A DNA stretch of 64,000 bases from JAJXWB01 sp046349085. GTDB taxonomy: Bacteria; Pseudomonadota; Alphaproteobacteria; Rhizobiales; Beijerinckiaceae. The DNA lies in NCBI GenBank assembly GCA_046349085.1, contig JAXMDA010000003.1, forward strand, positions 62,001 through 126,000, given 5' to 3'. The translations under genes were made by a program, and so were the position numbers. The notes beneath the pieces are model-generated. The model worked only from the letters and a program-made list of their open reading frames with translations. It searched no databases and was not told the origin of the DNA. Every line of letters begins with the position of its first letter. The stretch's first letter is position 1. Below are positions 1-8,858 of this stretch, piece after piece.

Positions 1-38
1 CCGAGCAGCCGCTGCTCGTCGGAATAAGTGAGGTCCAT
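1..38 (-). CDS. Acyl-CoA dehydrogenase, N-terminal end only (runs off the left edge)
   Basis: Only the first 12 codons are inside the window. They read MDLTYSDEQRLL, the usual opening of an acyl-CoA dehydrogenase (a short acidic/aromatic start followed by EEQ or DEQ and then RLL). The ATG lies two bases downstream of the stop codon of the crotonase gene on the same strand, so the two are probably co-transcribed. The family assignment rests on this short stretch alone. Confidence 0.55.
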   Translation of the reverse strand, partial: MDLTYSDEQRLL

Positions 39-40
39 TT

Positions 41-910
41 TCAGCTCTTTTTCGACAGCGAGGGATCGACGCGCGAACGCACCGACGGATGCAGGCCGGA
101 AGGATCGACGATCACGCCGAACTTCATCATGTTGTGGGCGTGGCAGAGATGATGCAGGCCGAAGGCCTGTTCGATCGCGCTGTTCTGGCCCTGAATGTCG
201 AGCGTGCGGTTGACCGCTTCCTTCACGGTCTTGACCGCGAAAGTGGGCTTGGCCGCGATCCTGCCCGCAAGCGCCAGCGTGAAATCCGCCAGCTTCTCGC
301 GCGCCACGACATGGTTGACCATGCCGAACGAACGCGCCTCCTCGGCGGTCCACGCATCGCCGGTCCACAGCAGTTCCTTCGCCTTGCGCGGCCCCAGCTC
401 CCACGGGTGCACGAACCATTCGACGCCGCACACGCCCATGGCGACGACGGGGTCGCAAAAGGTCGCATCGTCGCTCGCGACGATGAGATCGCAGGCCCAG
501 GCGAGCATCAGCCCGCCGGCGAGGCACTTGCCCTGCACCTGCGCGATCGTCGGCTTGGACAGGTTGCGCCAGCGCCGCGTGTTCTGCAGGTAGATTTCCT
601 GCTCACGCGCATAGCGCCCTTCCGCGCCGGAGGCTTCGAAGGCGCCCCAGGTGGAGACGACAGGAAAGTCTCGTCCCAGTTTCTTCTCGCCGGAATCGCG
701 CAGGTCGTGTCCGGCCGAAAAATGCGGGTCGGCGCCGGCGAGGACGATGACCTTCACATCGTCGTCGGCGACGGCGCGGTCGAAAGCGTCGTTCAGTTCG
801 TAGGTCATGTCGAGGTTCTGCGCATTGCGCGCCTCGGGCCGGTTCATCACGATGCGCGCGACGCCGTCGGCGGGCGTCTCGTAGAGTATGGTCGAATAGG
901 CAGCCGCCAT
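41..910 (-). CDS. Crotonase-superfamily protein (enoyl-CoA hydratase/isomerase-like) lacking both catalytic glutamates
   Basis: This 289-residue protein has the crotonase fold signature: an oxyanion-hole segment FSAGHDL (residues 64-70) and the second signature region at about 128-160. I start it at the ATG at 910, which has GAGG six bases upstream; an in-frame extension to 1147 has no family similarity. In classical enoyl-CoA hydratases two Glu residues in this second region act as acid and base. Here the aligned positions are Met135 (AGGLML) and Val155 (CDPVV). Water addition by the usual mechanism therefore looks unlikely, and isomerase, hydrolase or other acyl-CoA chemistry is possible. 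It precedes an acyl-CoA dehydrogenase start and lies divergent from another, so a role in CoA-thioester breakdown is likely. Confidence 0.85.
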   Translation of the reverse strand: MAAAYSTILYETPADGVARIVMNRPEARNAQNLDMTYELNDAFDRAVADDDVKVIVLAGADPHFSAGHDLRDSGEKKLGRDFPVVSTWGAFEASGAEGRYAREQEIYLQNTRRWRNLSKPTIAQVQGKCLAGGLMLAWACDLIVASDDATFCDPVVAMGVCGVEWFVHPWELGPRKAKELLWTGDAWTAEEARSFGMVNHVVAREKLADFTLALAGRIAAKPTFAVKTVKEAVNRTLDIQGQNSAIEQAFGLHHLCHAHNMMKFGVIVDPSGLHPSVRSRVDPSLSKKS

Positions 911-1166
911 CGTGACCTCGCAGGGCCGCCCTGCGCGACTCCGGCGCAATTGCGGGCGACGATCGTTTCCTCCGCGGGCGCGTTGACCGGCTCCGCATTC
1001 ATTCCGCCATGCAGAATGTCGAACAATCTTGCATGACGCGCCGGCAGCATCGCGCAGGCCGAAGCCCGTTTCAAGATGAATTAGCGCGCAGGCGGCCTCG
1101 CCCGCTGGCCTTCGTCCGCAGCGCGGAATAAGAAGACGAAAATTCATTTCCGAGGAGAGCAGTTCG

Positions 1167-2957
1167 ATGGCCTACCGCGCGCCGGTTTCCGAAATGGTGT
1201 TCATGATGAATGCGGCGGCCGGGCTGCAGGAGGGCATTGCGGACGGGACCTACGCCGATCTCGCCGACGGCATGGCCGAGGCGACGCTCAACGAGGCCGC
1301 GAAGTTCGCCGAGAACGTGCTGGGACCGCTGCATCGCGTCGGCGATCAGGTCGGCGCCAAGTGGAAGGACGGAATCGTCACGACGCCGCCGGGCTGGATC
1401 GACGCTTACAAGCAATTCGTGGACGGCGGCTGGCAGAGCGTGACCGGATCGCCCGACCACGGCGGCATGGGCCTGCCGCAGGCGCTGCTGGCCGGTTGCA
1501 TGGACATGTGGAGCGCCGCCAACATGGCCTTCATGCTCGGGCCAGTGCTGACCTTCGGCGCGATCGACGCGCTGGAGGCGCACGCCTCCGACGCGATCAA
1601 GCACACCTATCTCGAGAAGATGGTGTCGGGCGTCTGGCCGGCGACGATGAACCTCACCGAGCCCGGCGCCGGCTCCGACCTCAACCCGCTGCGCACGCGC
1701 GCCGAGCGGCAGGCCGACGGCGCGTACAAGATTTTCGGCCAGAAAATCTTCATCACCTATGGCGAGCACGACATGGCCGAGAACATCGTCCATCTCGTGC
1801 TCGCGCGCCTGCCGGACGCGCCCGCCGGCACGAAGGGCATCTCGCTCTTCGTCGTGCCGAAATTCATGGTCAACGCCGACGGCTCGCTCGGCGCCCGCAA
1901 CGACGTGCGCTGCGCCGGCATCGAGCACAAGCTCGGCATCCACGGCTCGCCCACCTGCATCATGGTCTACGGCGACGAGGGCGGCGCGACGGGCTATCTC
2001 GTGGGCGAAGAGAACAAGGGGCTCGCCTGCATGTTCACGATGATGAACGACGCGCGCCTCGCCACCGGCCTGCAGGGCGTCGCCATCGGCGAGGCCTCGT
2101 ATCAGCACGCGCTCGCCTATGCGATGGAGCGCAAGCAGGGCCGCGCCGCCGATGCGACGACGCCTCTTTCGGCCATCATCGCGCATCCCGACGTCAAGCG
2201 CATGTTGATGACCATGAAGGCGCTGACCCTGAGCGCGCGCGCAATCTGCTATCTGACCGCCGGCGTGATCGACCGTTCGCGCCGCGCGAGCGACCCCGCC
2301 GCGCGAAAGGCGGCGGCCGAGCGCGCCGGCCTGCTGACGCCGATCGCCAAGGCCTATTCCGGCGACATCGGCAACGAGGTCTCCTCGCTCGGCGTGCAGG
2401 TGCACGGCGGCATGGGCTTCATCGAGGAGACGGGCGCTGCGCAATTCATGCGCGATTCCCGCATCATCTCGATCTACGAAGGCACCAACGGCATCCAGGC
2501 GATCGATCTCGTCACCCGCAAGCTCTCCCTGAACGGCGGCGCCGTGATGAAGGCGGAAATCGCCGACATGCGGGCGACCGTCGAGGCCTTGCGCACGACC
2601 AACGATCCGTCATTCGGCGGCATGGCCAAGCGTCTTGGCGAAGGCCTCGACGCCTTCGAGCGCGCGACGGATTACCTGCTCGAGAAGCTCGGCTCGGCCG
2701 TGCAGGACGCACTGGCCGGCGCAACGCCTTATCTGCGCCTGTTCGGCGTGATGCGCGGCGGCGCGACGCTCGGCGCCATGGCGCTCGCCGCCCACCGCGC
2801 GCGCGCCGCGGGCGATACCGATCCCGCGCAGGCCGGGCGCATCGCCGTCGCGCGCTTCTTCGCGGAGAACGTCGTGGTTGGCGCGGACGGGCTGGAAGCG
2901 ACGATCACCGGCGCCGCGGAATCGGTGCTGACGGCCGATCTCGCGCTGGCGGGGTGA
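1167..2957 (+). CDS. Acyl-CoA dehydrogenase, long DmdC-like form
   Basis: The 596-residue product is about 200 residues longer than ordinary acyl-CoA dehydrogenases and matches the long class that includes DmdC (3-methylmercaptopropionyl-CoA dehydrogenase). It opens with the short N-terminal domain of that class, has the flavin-binding segment NLTEPGAGSDL and the catalytic-base segment IYEGTNGIQAID with Glu438, and ends in the extra C-terminal helical domain. It should oxidise an acyl-CoA to the 2-enoyl-CoA with FAD and pass electrons to electron-transfer flavoprotein. The start is supported by GAGGAG upstream of the ATG. The substrate cannot be read from the sequence; nothing nearby points to dimethylsulfoniopropionate use. 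Confidence 0.9.
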   Translation: MAYRAPVSEMVFMMNAAAGLQEGIADGTYADLADGMAEATLNEAAKFAENVLGPLHRVGDQVGAKWKDGIVTTPPGWIDAYKQFVDGGWQSVTGSPDHGGMGLPQALLAGCMDMWSAANMAFMLGPVLTFGAIDALEAHASDAIKHTYLEKMVSGVWPATMNLTEPGAGSDLNPLRTRAERQADGAYKIFGQKIFITYGEHDMAENIVHLVLARLPDAPAGTKGISLFVVPKFMVNADGSLGARNDVRCAGIEHKLGIHGSPTCIMVYGDEGGATGYLVGEENKGLACMFTMMNDARLATGLQGVAIGEASYQHALAYAMERKQGRAADATTPLSAIIAHPDVKRMLMTMKALTLSARAICYLTAGVIDRSRRASDPAARKAAAERAGLLTPIAKAYSGDIGNEVSSLGVQVHGGMGFIEETGAAQFMRDSRIISIYEGTNGIQAIDLVTRKLSLNGGAVMKAEIADMRATVEALRTTNDPSFGGMAKRLGEGLDAFERATDYLLEKLGSAVQDALAGATPYLRLFGVMRGGATLGAMALAAHRARAAGDTDPAQAGRIAVARFFAENVVVGADGLEATITGAAESVLTADLALAG

Positions 2958-2973
2958 GGGTTTCGTCGCCGCG

Positions 2974-3084
2974 AACCCTCATGCTGAGGAGCGGCCGCAA
3001 GGCCGCGTCCCGAAGCATGGCAAAGGCGACTGATCCGACCGCCCTTCGAGACGCCCGCTGCGCGGGCTCCTCAGGGCGAGGGTT
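2974..3084. repeat. Intergenic inverted repeat element, type 1
   Basis: About 110 bases between convergent genes begin with ACCCTCATGCTGAGGAG and end with the near-complement CTCCTCAGGGCGAGGGT, with internal GC-rich complementary stretches (GCGGCCGC, GCCCGCTGCGCGGGC). This is the form of the short palindromic intergenic elements often seen in Hyphomicrobiales. It can fold into a long hairpin and could end transcription from either side. Confidence 0.7.
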
Positions 3085-3096
3085 GCGGATGCGCCC

Positions 3097-3801
3097 CTAA
3101 ACCTCCAGCCACTCCTGCCGCACGCTCTCGTTCGCGGCGAATTCCGCCGGCGTGCCTTCGAAGACGATGTGGCCGTGCCCCATCACGTAGAGGCGCCGGC
3201 TGATCTTCAGCGCGATGGTCAGCTTCTGCTCGACCAGCAGGATGGAAATGCCGCGCTCCGCGATCTCGCCGAGCAGCTTGGCGACGAGTTCCACCATCAT
3301 CGGCGCGAGGCCTTCGGTCGGCTCGTCGATCATCACCAGATCGGGGTCGCCCATCAGCGTGCGGCACATGGTCAGCATCTGCTGCTCGCCGCCCGAAAGA
3401 ACGCCGGCCGGCGTGTCCGCGCGCTCTTCCAAGCGCGGGAAGATCGCGAACATGTCGCTCATCGCCCAGCGGCCGGTCTGGCGCGCGGACTTCTGGCCGA
3501 GCAGCAGATTCTGCCGCACGGTCAGGCTCGGGAAGATGTCGCGGTTCTCCGGCACGTAGCCGAGGCCGAGCCGCGCGATCTGGTGCGGCTTGAGGCCGGC
3601 GATCTCGCGGCCCTTGAAGCGGATCGACCCTTGCGGCGGCACGTCGCCCATGATCGCCTTGATCGTGGTCGAGCGGCCGACGCCGTTGCGGCCGAGCAGC
3701 GAGACGATCTCGCCTTCCTCGACGTGGAAGTCGACGCCCTGCAGGATGTGGCTCTTGCCGTAATAGGCGTTGAGGTCGGAGACTTCGAGCAGCGCGCCCA
3801 T
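3097..3801 (-). CDS. livF: Branched-chain-type ABC transporter ATPase LivF, with Arg in place of the Walker A Lys
   Basis: This 234-residue ATPase is the last gene of a livHMGF operon. It shows the ABC signature LSGGEQQML, Walker B LVMIDEPTEGLAP and a switch His region (VEQKL, with the Q-type end seen in LivF). The Walker A loop reads GRNGVGRST: the phosphate-binding Lys of GxxGxGK[ST] is Arg (codon CGC, near 3675). The ATG overlaps the livG stop by one base (TGATG). LivF and LivG form the cytoplasmic ATPase pair of transporters for branched-chain amino acids and, in this order, often for aromatic or dicarboxylic acids. Confidence 0.93.
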   Translation of the reverse strand: MGALLEVSDLNAYYGKSHILQGVDFHVEEGEIVSLLGRNGVGRSTTIKAIMGDVPPQGSIRFKGREIAGLKPHQIARLGLGYVPENRDIFPSLTVRQNLLLGQKSARQTGRWAMSDMFAIFPRLEERADTPAGVLSGGEQQMLTMCRTLMGDPDLVMIDEPTEGLAPMMVELVAKLLGEIAERGISILLVEQKLTIALKISRRLYVMGHGHIVFEGTPAEFAANESVRQEWLEV

Positions 3802-4550
3802 CAATGCGCCTCCTCGCCGAGATAGGCCTCGCGCACCGCCTTGTTGGCGCGGATTTCCGTCGGCGTTCCCGTGGCGATGATCTGCCCGTAGACGAGCACG
3901 GAAATGCGGTCGGCCAGGCCGAACACCACGCTCATGTCGTGCTCCACCATGACCAGCGTGCGCCCCTCCGAAACCTTGCGAATGAGCGCCACGGCCTGTT
4001 CGGTCTCCGTATTGCTCATGCCGGCGGTCGGCTCGTCGAGCATGATGACATTGGCGCCGCCGGCAATGGTGATGCCGATTTCGAGCGCGCGCTGCTCGGC
4101 ATAGGTGAGAATGCCGGCCGGCGTTTCGCGCCGCGCGGCGAGGCCGATCAGGTCGAGCACTTCTTCCGCGCGTTCGTTCGCGTCGCGCAGGCGATCGACG
4201 AAGCGCCAGAACGAATATTTGTAGCCCAGAGACCACAGCACGCCGCAGCGGATGTTCTCGAACACCGACAGCTTCGGAAAAATGTTGGTGACCTGGAAGG
4301 AGCGCGACAGGCCGCGGCGATTGATCTCGTAGGGCGCGAGCCCGGTGATCTCCTGCCCCTTGAGCTGGATCGAGCCCGACGTCACGCCGATGCGTCCGCT
4401 GATGAGGTGGAACATCGTCGACTTGCCGGCGCCGTTCGGACCGATGATCGCGTGGCGCTCGCCCGCCAGGATTTCGAGATCGAGGCCGCGGATGATCGCG
4501 GTCGGCCCAAAATTCTTGCGCACGTCCTTGAGGGTAAGAGCGGCGCTCAT
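3801..4550 (-). CDS. livG: Branched-chain-type ABC transporter ATPase LivG
   Basis: The product has 249 residues, the usual LivG length. Walker A is intact (GPNGAGKST), Walker B is VIMLDEPTAGM and the C-terminal LivG extension (IRANKAVREAYLGEE) is present. The signature motif is LTYAEQR rather than LSYGEQR. It overlaps the livM stop by four bases (ATGA) and the livF start by one base, so translation is likely coupled. Since LivF here has an altered Walker A, this subunit may carry the main ATPase activity of the pair. Confidence 0.94.
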   Translation of the reverse strand: MSAALTLKDVRKNFGPTAIIRGLDLEILAGERHAIIGPNGAGKSTMFHLISGRIGVTSGSIQLKGQEITGLAPYEINRRGLSRSFQVTNIFPKLSVFENIRCGVLWSLGYKYSFWRFVDRLRDANERAEEVLDLIGLAARRETPAGILTYAEQRALEIGITIAGGANVIMLDEPTAGMSNTETEQAVALIRKVSEGRTLVMVEHDMSVVFGLADRISVLVYGQIIATGTPTEIRANKAVREAYLGEEAH

Positions 4551-5797
4551 GCCTTCTTCCCTTCAGCCTGCGCCGCGGCCCAGGCGTCGTCGATACGAGG
4601 CCAGACGAGCTTCAATCCGAATGCGCCTCCGAGGAATAGCGCGAATGCGACAAGCCACGGAACGGGCGATGCGCCGTCGATGGCGATTCTGAACAGATGC
4701 ATCTTCGAGCCGTCGCTCGCCGCCTCGACCAGCATGTGATGCGCCATCTCGATCAGAGAGATCATGCCGAGCACCAGCGCAACCAGCGGGACGGAAGCCA
4801 TCGCATAGGACGGAACGAGCTTGAAGATGCGACCGTTGCGCAGCAGCGGCTGGTGCAGCGTCAGCCAGCCCGCGATGCCGCCCGGCGCAAACATGACGAC
4901 CAGGATGAACAACAGGCCGAAATAGAGCATCCAGGCCTTGGTGATGTCCGACAGCGATATCTGCAGGAAGGTGATGAGCATGGCGCCGACGATCGGGCCG
5001 AAGAAATGGCCGATGCCGCCGACGAACGTCATGAGCAGCACCTGCCCGGAGGTTCCTGCGCCGATCGCCTGGCTGTTCATGAGTTCGAAATTGATCGCGG
5101 CCAGCGCGCCTGCGACGCCCGCGAACATGGCCGACAGCACGAAGGCCTGGAAGCGCACGCGCTGCGTCGAATAGCCGACGAATTCGGCGCGTTCGGGATT
5201 GTCGCGCACGGCGTTGGACATGCGGCCGAACGGCGTGCGGGTGAGCGCGTACATCAAGGCGACGCAGACGAAGCACCAGAAGGCGATGAGATAATAGACC
5301 TGGATCTGCGGACCGAACTTGTAGCCCAGGAACGGCGACAGCTTCACGCGATTGGTGGCGATGCCGTCCTCGCCGCCGAAGAACGAGCGCTGGATGCCGG
5401 CGAGCGCCGCGACGAGTTCGCCCAGGCCCAGCGAGATCATCGAGAAGACCGTGCCCGCGCGCCGCGTCGAGACTGCGCCGAACAGGGCGCCGAAGAACAG
5501 GCCGGCCGCCGCGCCGACCAGCGGGATTGCCGGCAGCGGCACGCCGAACTTGTTGCGGGCGACGTAGTTCATGGCGTGCGCGGCGCAGAAGCCGCCGAGC
5601 CCGTAATAGACCGCATGGCCGAAGGACAGGAGCCCTGTCTGGCCGAGCAGCATGTTGTAGGAGAGCGCGAAGATGATCATCACGCCCATCAGGCTCATCA
5701 TGGTGATGGCGAGACCGGACGAAAAGACCAGCGGCGCCGCCGCGAGGCCGACAGCGAAAAGCGCGAAGGCGAGGAAGGTGCGTGTCGTCTCGCTCAC
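4547..5797 (-). CDS. livM: Branched-chain-type ABC transporter permease LivM
   Basis: This 416-residue polytopic membrane protein has the LivM hallmarks: YNMLLGQTGLLSFGHA near residue 50, the cytoplasmic-loop segment TPFGRMSNAVRDNPERAEFVG that contacts the ATPase, and MTFVGGIGHFFGPIVGA. It is longer than typical LivM (about 320-360) because of an added C-terminal pair of membrane segments. It pairs with LivH to form the translocation path in the inner membrane. Start and stop overlap livH and livG by four bases each. Confidence 0.93.
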   Translation of the reverse strand: MSETTRTFLAFALFAVGLAAAPLVFSSGLAITMMSLMGVMIIFALSYNMLLGQTGLLSFGHAVYYGLGGFCAAHAMNYVARNKFGVPLPAIPLVGAAAGLFFGALFGAVSTRRAGTVFSMISLGLGELVAALAGIQRSFFGGEDGIATNRVKLSPFLGYKFGPQIQVYYLIAFWCFVCVALMYALTRTPFGRMSNAVRDNPERAEFVGYSTQRVRFQAFVLSAMFAGVAGALAAINFELMNSQAIGAGTSGQVLLMTFVGGIGHFFGPIVGAMLITFLQISLSDITKAWMLYFGLLFILVVMFAPGGIAGWLTLHQPLLRNGRIFKLVPSYAMASVPLVALVLGMISLIEMAHHMLVEAASDGSKMHLFRIAIDGASPVPWLVAFALFLGGAFGLKLVWPRIDDAWAAAQAEGKKA

Positions 5798-6729
5798 GTC
5801 TCGCGATTCCCGAACAGGCCCGTCGGCTTGAAGATCAGCACGAGCACGAGCATGAGATAAGGCAGGATCGGCGCGATCTGGGCGAGCGTGACGCCGCCGA
5901 GTTCGCCGAAAATCGTCGTCGCAATGGGCCCGATGAGATCGGCGAGCGAACCGTTGATCGCCACCGCGAAGGTCTGCACGAGCCCGATCAGCAGCGAGGC
6001 GACGAAGGCGCCGCCGAGCGAGCCGAGCCCGCCGACGACGATGACGACGAAGAGGATTGGTCCCAGCAGCCCGGCCATCGCCGGCTGCGTGACGAGGGCG
6101 GGGCCGGCGATCACGCCGGCGAGACCGGCGAGCGCCGCGCCGACGCCGAACACCGCCATGAACACGGTCGGCACGTCATGGCCGAGCATCGCCACCATGT
6201 TGGGATGCGTCAGCGCCGCCTGGATGATCAGGCCGACGCGCGTGCGCTTCAGGACCAGGATGAGGAAGGCGAACATGGCGATCGCGGTGACCAGCATGAA
6301 CATGCGATAGGCCGGATAAGTCGTGTCGAACAGCCGGAAGGCGACGAAATCCAGCGACGGCGGCACGCGATAGTCGACCGGCAGCTTGCCCCAGATCATG
6401 TTGACCAGTTCTTCGATGACGAAGGCGAGGCCGAAGGTGAAGAGCAGCTCGGCGACATGGCCGAACCTGTGCACGCGCCTCAGCCCGTAGCGCTCGATCA
6501 GCGCGCCGACGACGCCGACGAGCAGCGGGGCGACGATGAAGCCCGGCCAGAAGCCGATGCGGCGCGATATCTCGAAGCCGAAATAGGCGCCGATCATGTA
6601 GAAGGACGCGTGCGCGAAATTCAGCACGCCCATCATCGAGAAGATGAGGGTCAAGCCGCTCGCCATCATGAAGAGCAGCATGCCGTAGAGCACGCCGTTC
6701 AGCGTCGAGAATGTGATGAGCTGGAGCAA
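5794..6729 (-). CDS. livH: Branched-chain-type ABC transporter permease LivH
   Basis: The protein (311 residues from the chosen start) has the LivH pattern, including GVLYGMLLFMMASGLTLIFSMMGVLNFAHASFYM near its N-terminus and VVGGLGSLGGAFVASLLIG near its C-terminus. The reading frame is open back to 6834, but that part runs into an intergenic repeat. I prefer the TTG at 6729, with GGAG ten bases upstream and a normal LivH N-terminus; an ATG at 6762, inside the repeat, is the alternative. The four-base overlap with livM supports one operon. Confidence 0.88.
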   Translation of the reverse strand: MLQLITFSTLNGVLYGMLLFMMASGLTLIFSMMGVLNFAHASFYMIGAYFGFEISRRIGFWPGFIVAPLLVGVVGALIERYGLRRVHRFGHVAELLFTFGLAFVIEELVNMIWGKLPVDYRVPPSLDFVAFRLFDTTYPAYRMFMLVTAIAMFAFLILVLKRTRVGLIIQAALTHPNMVAMLGHDVPTVFMAVFGVGAALAGLAGVIAGPALVTQPAMAGLLGPILFVVIVVGGLGSLGGAFVASLLIGLVQTFAVAINGSLADLIGPIATTIFGELGGVTLAQIAPILPYLMLVLVLIFKPTGLFGNRET

Positions 6730-6756
6730 GCTACGCGATCTCCGTAAAAAGCGGGC

Positions 6757-6883
6757 CGTCATCGCGAGCCCGACAGAAATCGGCTGTTGCCGATTTCGTC
6801 TGAAAGCGAAGCAATCCATCCACCGGGAGTTCATCCAGATCCGGGGATGGATTGCCGCGTCGCTTCGCTCCTCGCAATGACGG
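6757..6883. repeat. Intergenic inverted repeat element, type 2 (GTCATTGCGAG-type)
   Basis: The element has 13-base inverted ends with one mismatch (CCGTCATCGCGAG and CTCGCAATGACGG) and internal copies of the GAAGCAATCCA / TGGATTGCC pair. It fills the gap between the binding-protein gene and livH. A related element lies at 39639-39795. These are dispersed intergenic repeats, probably transcribed into a hairpin that could dampen read-through from the abundant binding-protein message into the permease genes. Confidence 0.75.
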
Positions 6884-6900
6884 CTTGAGCGCTATCCCTG

Positions 6901-8133
6901 TTACGGACGTTCCATCTTGCAGGTCGTGGGCACGTTGGTGTCCGCCGCGGCGATCTTGGCGTGCTGCTTCCAGCCCCAGCCCGTCTTTTCCTCGTCGAAC
7001 TTGGCGCCGGGGTCGAGCGGACCGAAGGAGCGGACGTACATGTCCTGGAAGAACTGGTGGTCGTCCTTGCGCATCGTGCCCTGGCCGCCGTCGAACACAT
7101 CCGCCGTCATGCCTTCGAGCTTCAGCGCCACGGCCTTCGGGTCGACGGAGTTGGCCTCCTTCACCGCCTTGGCGAACATGCGCATCTCGTTGACCGCGCG
7201 CGGATACCACAGCGTCACGCCGAACTTGGCGCGGAATTCCTCTTCGGTCTTCTGCGCCGCTTCGACCGCCGTGTTCGGATTGCCTTCGACGATGTCGAAC
7301 ACCTTGTGCTGCAGGCCGGTCTGCTTGATGGCGGTCGGGCCGCCCGCGCCGCCGGCGTAATAGGTGTACCAGTTGACCTGCAGGCCGGCGTCGGCCGCCG
7401 CCTTCAGCATCAGCGCCATGTCCTGGCCCCAGTTGCCGGTGATGACGCTATCGGCGCCGGACGCCTTGATCTTGGCGATATAGGGCGCGAAATCGGTGAT
7501 CTTCAGCAGCGGATGCAACTCGTCGCCGACGATCTGCACGTCCGGGCGCTTCTGCTTCAGCATGTCGGCCGCGAGCTTGCGCACGCCCTGGCCGAAAGAA
7601 TAGTCCTGATTGATCAGATAGACCTTCTTCACGCTGGGCTGCGACTTCAGATAATTCGTGATGGCCGTCATCTTGATCGAGGAATTGGCGTCCCAGCGGA
7701 AATGCCAGAACGAACACTTCTCGTTGGTCAGCGAGTCGTCGACCGCCGCATAATTGAAATACAGCACTTCCTTGCCGGGATTGCGCTCGTTGAACTTGGT
7801 CACGAAGTCCGAAAGCGCCGCGGCCACCGAAGAGCCGTTGCCCTGCGTGATGTAGCGGGCGCCGGCGTCGATCGCCTTCTGCGCCTGCACCACCGCTTCC
7901 TGCGGATTGGTCTTGTTGTCGAGCGGCAGGATTTCGAGTTTCTTGCCGGCGAGGCCGCCCTGCGCATTGATTTGTTCGGCCAGCCACTGGAAGTGCTTGA
8001 GACCGATCTCGCCGACGGAGGCGCCGCCGCCCGACAGCGGGTCGATGTATCCCAGCTTGACGGTTTCCTGGGCGCTGGCCGCGCCGGCCGTCAGCAAAGC
8101 CGCTACGCAGACGCCCAAAGTGAACTTACGCAT
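6901..8133 (-). CDS. ABC transporter substrate-binding protein, type I periplasmic (LivK-like)
   Basis: The 410-residue product has a signal peptide (MRKFTLGV, hydrophobic core, cut after AASAQ) and the Peripla_BP_6 pattern starting VKLGYIDPLSGGGASVG. I start at the ATG at 8133, which has GAGAGG just upstream; a longer frame to 8220 adds no signal-like sequence. It is the likely first gene of the leftward livK-H-M-G-F operon, separated from livH by a repeat. The ligand is unknown: this family covers amino acids, amides and aromatic or dicarboxylic acids. Its CoA-metabolism neighbours suggest an organic acid, which is inference. Confidence 0.9.
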   Translation of the reverse strand: MRKFTLGVCVAALLTAGAASAQETVKLGYIDPLSGGGASVGEIGLKHFQWLAEQINAQGGLAGKKLEILPLDNKTNPQEAVVQAQKAIDAGARYITQGNGSSVAAALSDFVTKFNERNPGKEVLYFNYAAVDDSLTNEKCSFWHFRWDANSSIKMTAITNYLKSQPSVKKVYLINQDYSFGQGVRKLAADMLKQKRPDVQIVGDELHPLLKITDFAPYIAKIKASGADSVITGNWGQDMALMLKAAADAGLQVNWYTYYAGGAGGPTAIKQTGLQHKVFDIVEGNPNTAVEAAQKTEEEFRAKFGVTLWYPRAVNEMRMFAKAVKEANSVDPKAVALKLEGMTADVFDGGQGTMRKDDHQFFQDMYVRSFGPLDPGAKFDEEKTGWGWKQHAKIAAADTNVPTTCKMERP

Positions 8134-8272
8134 CTCCACCCTCTCCCTTTTGGATTTGGCCGGATATTCGACACAGGGTGTTGAAGTGTCAACCACTTGG
8201 GCGTGGCCGCGCACAGGCATGCGCTGCGACAGCTCGACGCCCTGCGCCCGCCCGTCGCCTGCTCGATTGCGA

Positions 8273-8290
8273 ATATTGTGATTTCAATAT
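8273..8290. promoter_or_regulatory. Inverted repeat upstream of the ArsR-family gene, candidate operator
   Basis: ATATTG and CAATAT form a perfect 6-base inverted repeat with a 6-base spacer in an AT-rich island of an otherwise GC-rich gap. ArsR-family dimers bind AT-rich inverted repeats of about this size. A second short repeat, GTTGA-4-TCAAC (8180-8193), lies nearer the binding-protein gene. Either could be the site of the regulator that starts at 8421. Confidence 0.4.
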
Positions 8291-8420
8291 AGCTGTTTGG
8301 CCTGACGTTCTCGAGAATAGACAGCAACCCCGGCCGGCATCGCGTCGTTCGAAAATGCGGCGTTGATTCGATGGCGAACGTCGCCCGCGCGCCGGAAGCG
8401 TGATCAGGACTGAAGAGACT

Positions 8421-8837
8421 ATGGCCGCAACTGTTATGGACGCTCCGACCAAGCCTGCGACGCCGACGAGCCAATCGTCGGCGGATTTCGGATTGATGGT
8501 CGAGAAGGCCCGCGAGGCGAGCAATTTCCTCAAGGCGCTATCGCACGAATCGCGCCTGCTTCTGCTCTGCGCCCTGTCGGAGGGCGAATGTTCCGTCGGG
8601 GAACTGGAAAACATTCTGGGCGAGCGCCAATCGACCGTCTCGCAGCAATTGGCGCGCCTGCGTCTCGACCGGCTCGTCTCCACGCGCCGCGACGGCAAGA
8701 CGATCTACTACTCGCTCGCCGACGAAAACGTGCGCGCGATCCTGGAAGCGCTGCGCAAGGCCTTTTGCGCGCCCGCCGAAGCCGAGGGCAAGTCCAAGGC
8801 GGACGGCAAGGCGAAGGCCCGGACCGCGCGCCGCTAG
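8421..8837 (+). CDS. ArsR-family regulator with the cysteine pair of persulfide sensors (BigR/SqrR type)
   Basis: This 138-residue winged-helix regulator carries the ArsR core (LKALSHESRLLLLCALSEGE, recognition helix around QSTVSQQLARLRL, wing TRRDGKTIYYSL). Two cysteines sit where the sensing pair lies in BigR and SqrR: Cys50 at the end of the LLLLC helix and Cys116 in the C-terminal KAFC helix. In those proteins persulfide links the pair and releases DNA. Cys57 is extra. The metal-binding CxC motif of arsenic sensors is absent. I start at the ATG at 8421 with GAAGAG upstream; a GTG at 8400 is possible. Mrp, a TusA-like protein and a thioredoxin follow, which fits a sulfur-stress role. Confidence 0.88.
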   Translation: MAATVMDAPTKPATPTSQSSADFGLMVEKAREASNFLKALSHESRLLLLCALSEGECSVGELENILGERQSTVSQQLARLRLDRLVSTRRDGKTIYYSLADENVRAILEALRKAFCAPAEAEGKSKADGKAKARTARR

Positions 8838-8858
8838 ATGTGAGCGGCCGAACCGCCC

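Noticed and set aside
89..1036. Long antisense frames opposite most genes, here opposite the crotonase gene
   Set aside because: They are by-products of GC-rich codon use: Arg/Asp/His-rich, without signal or domain patterns.
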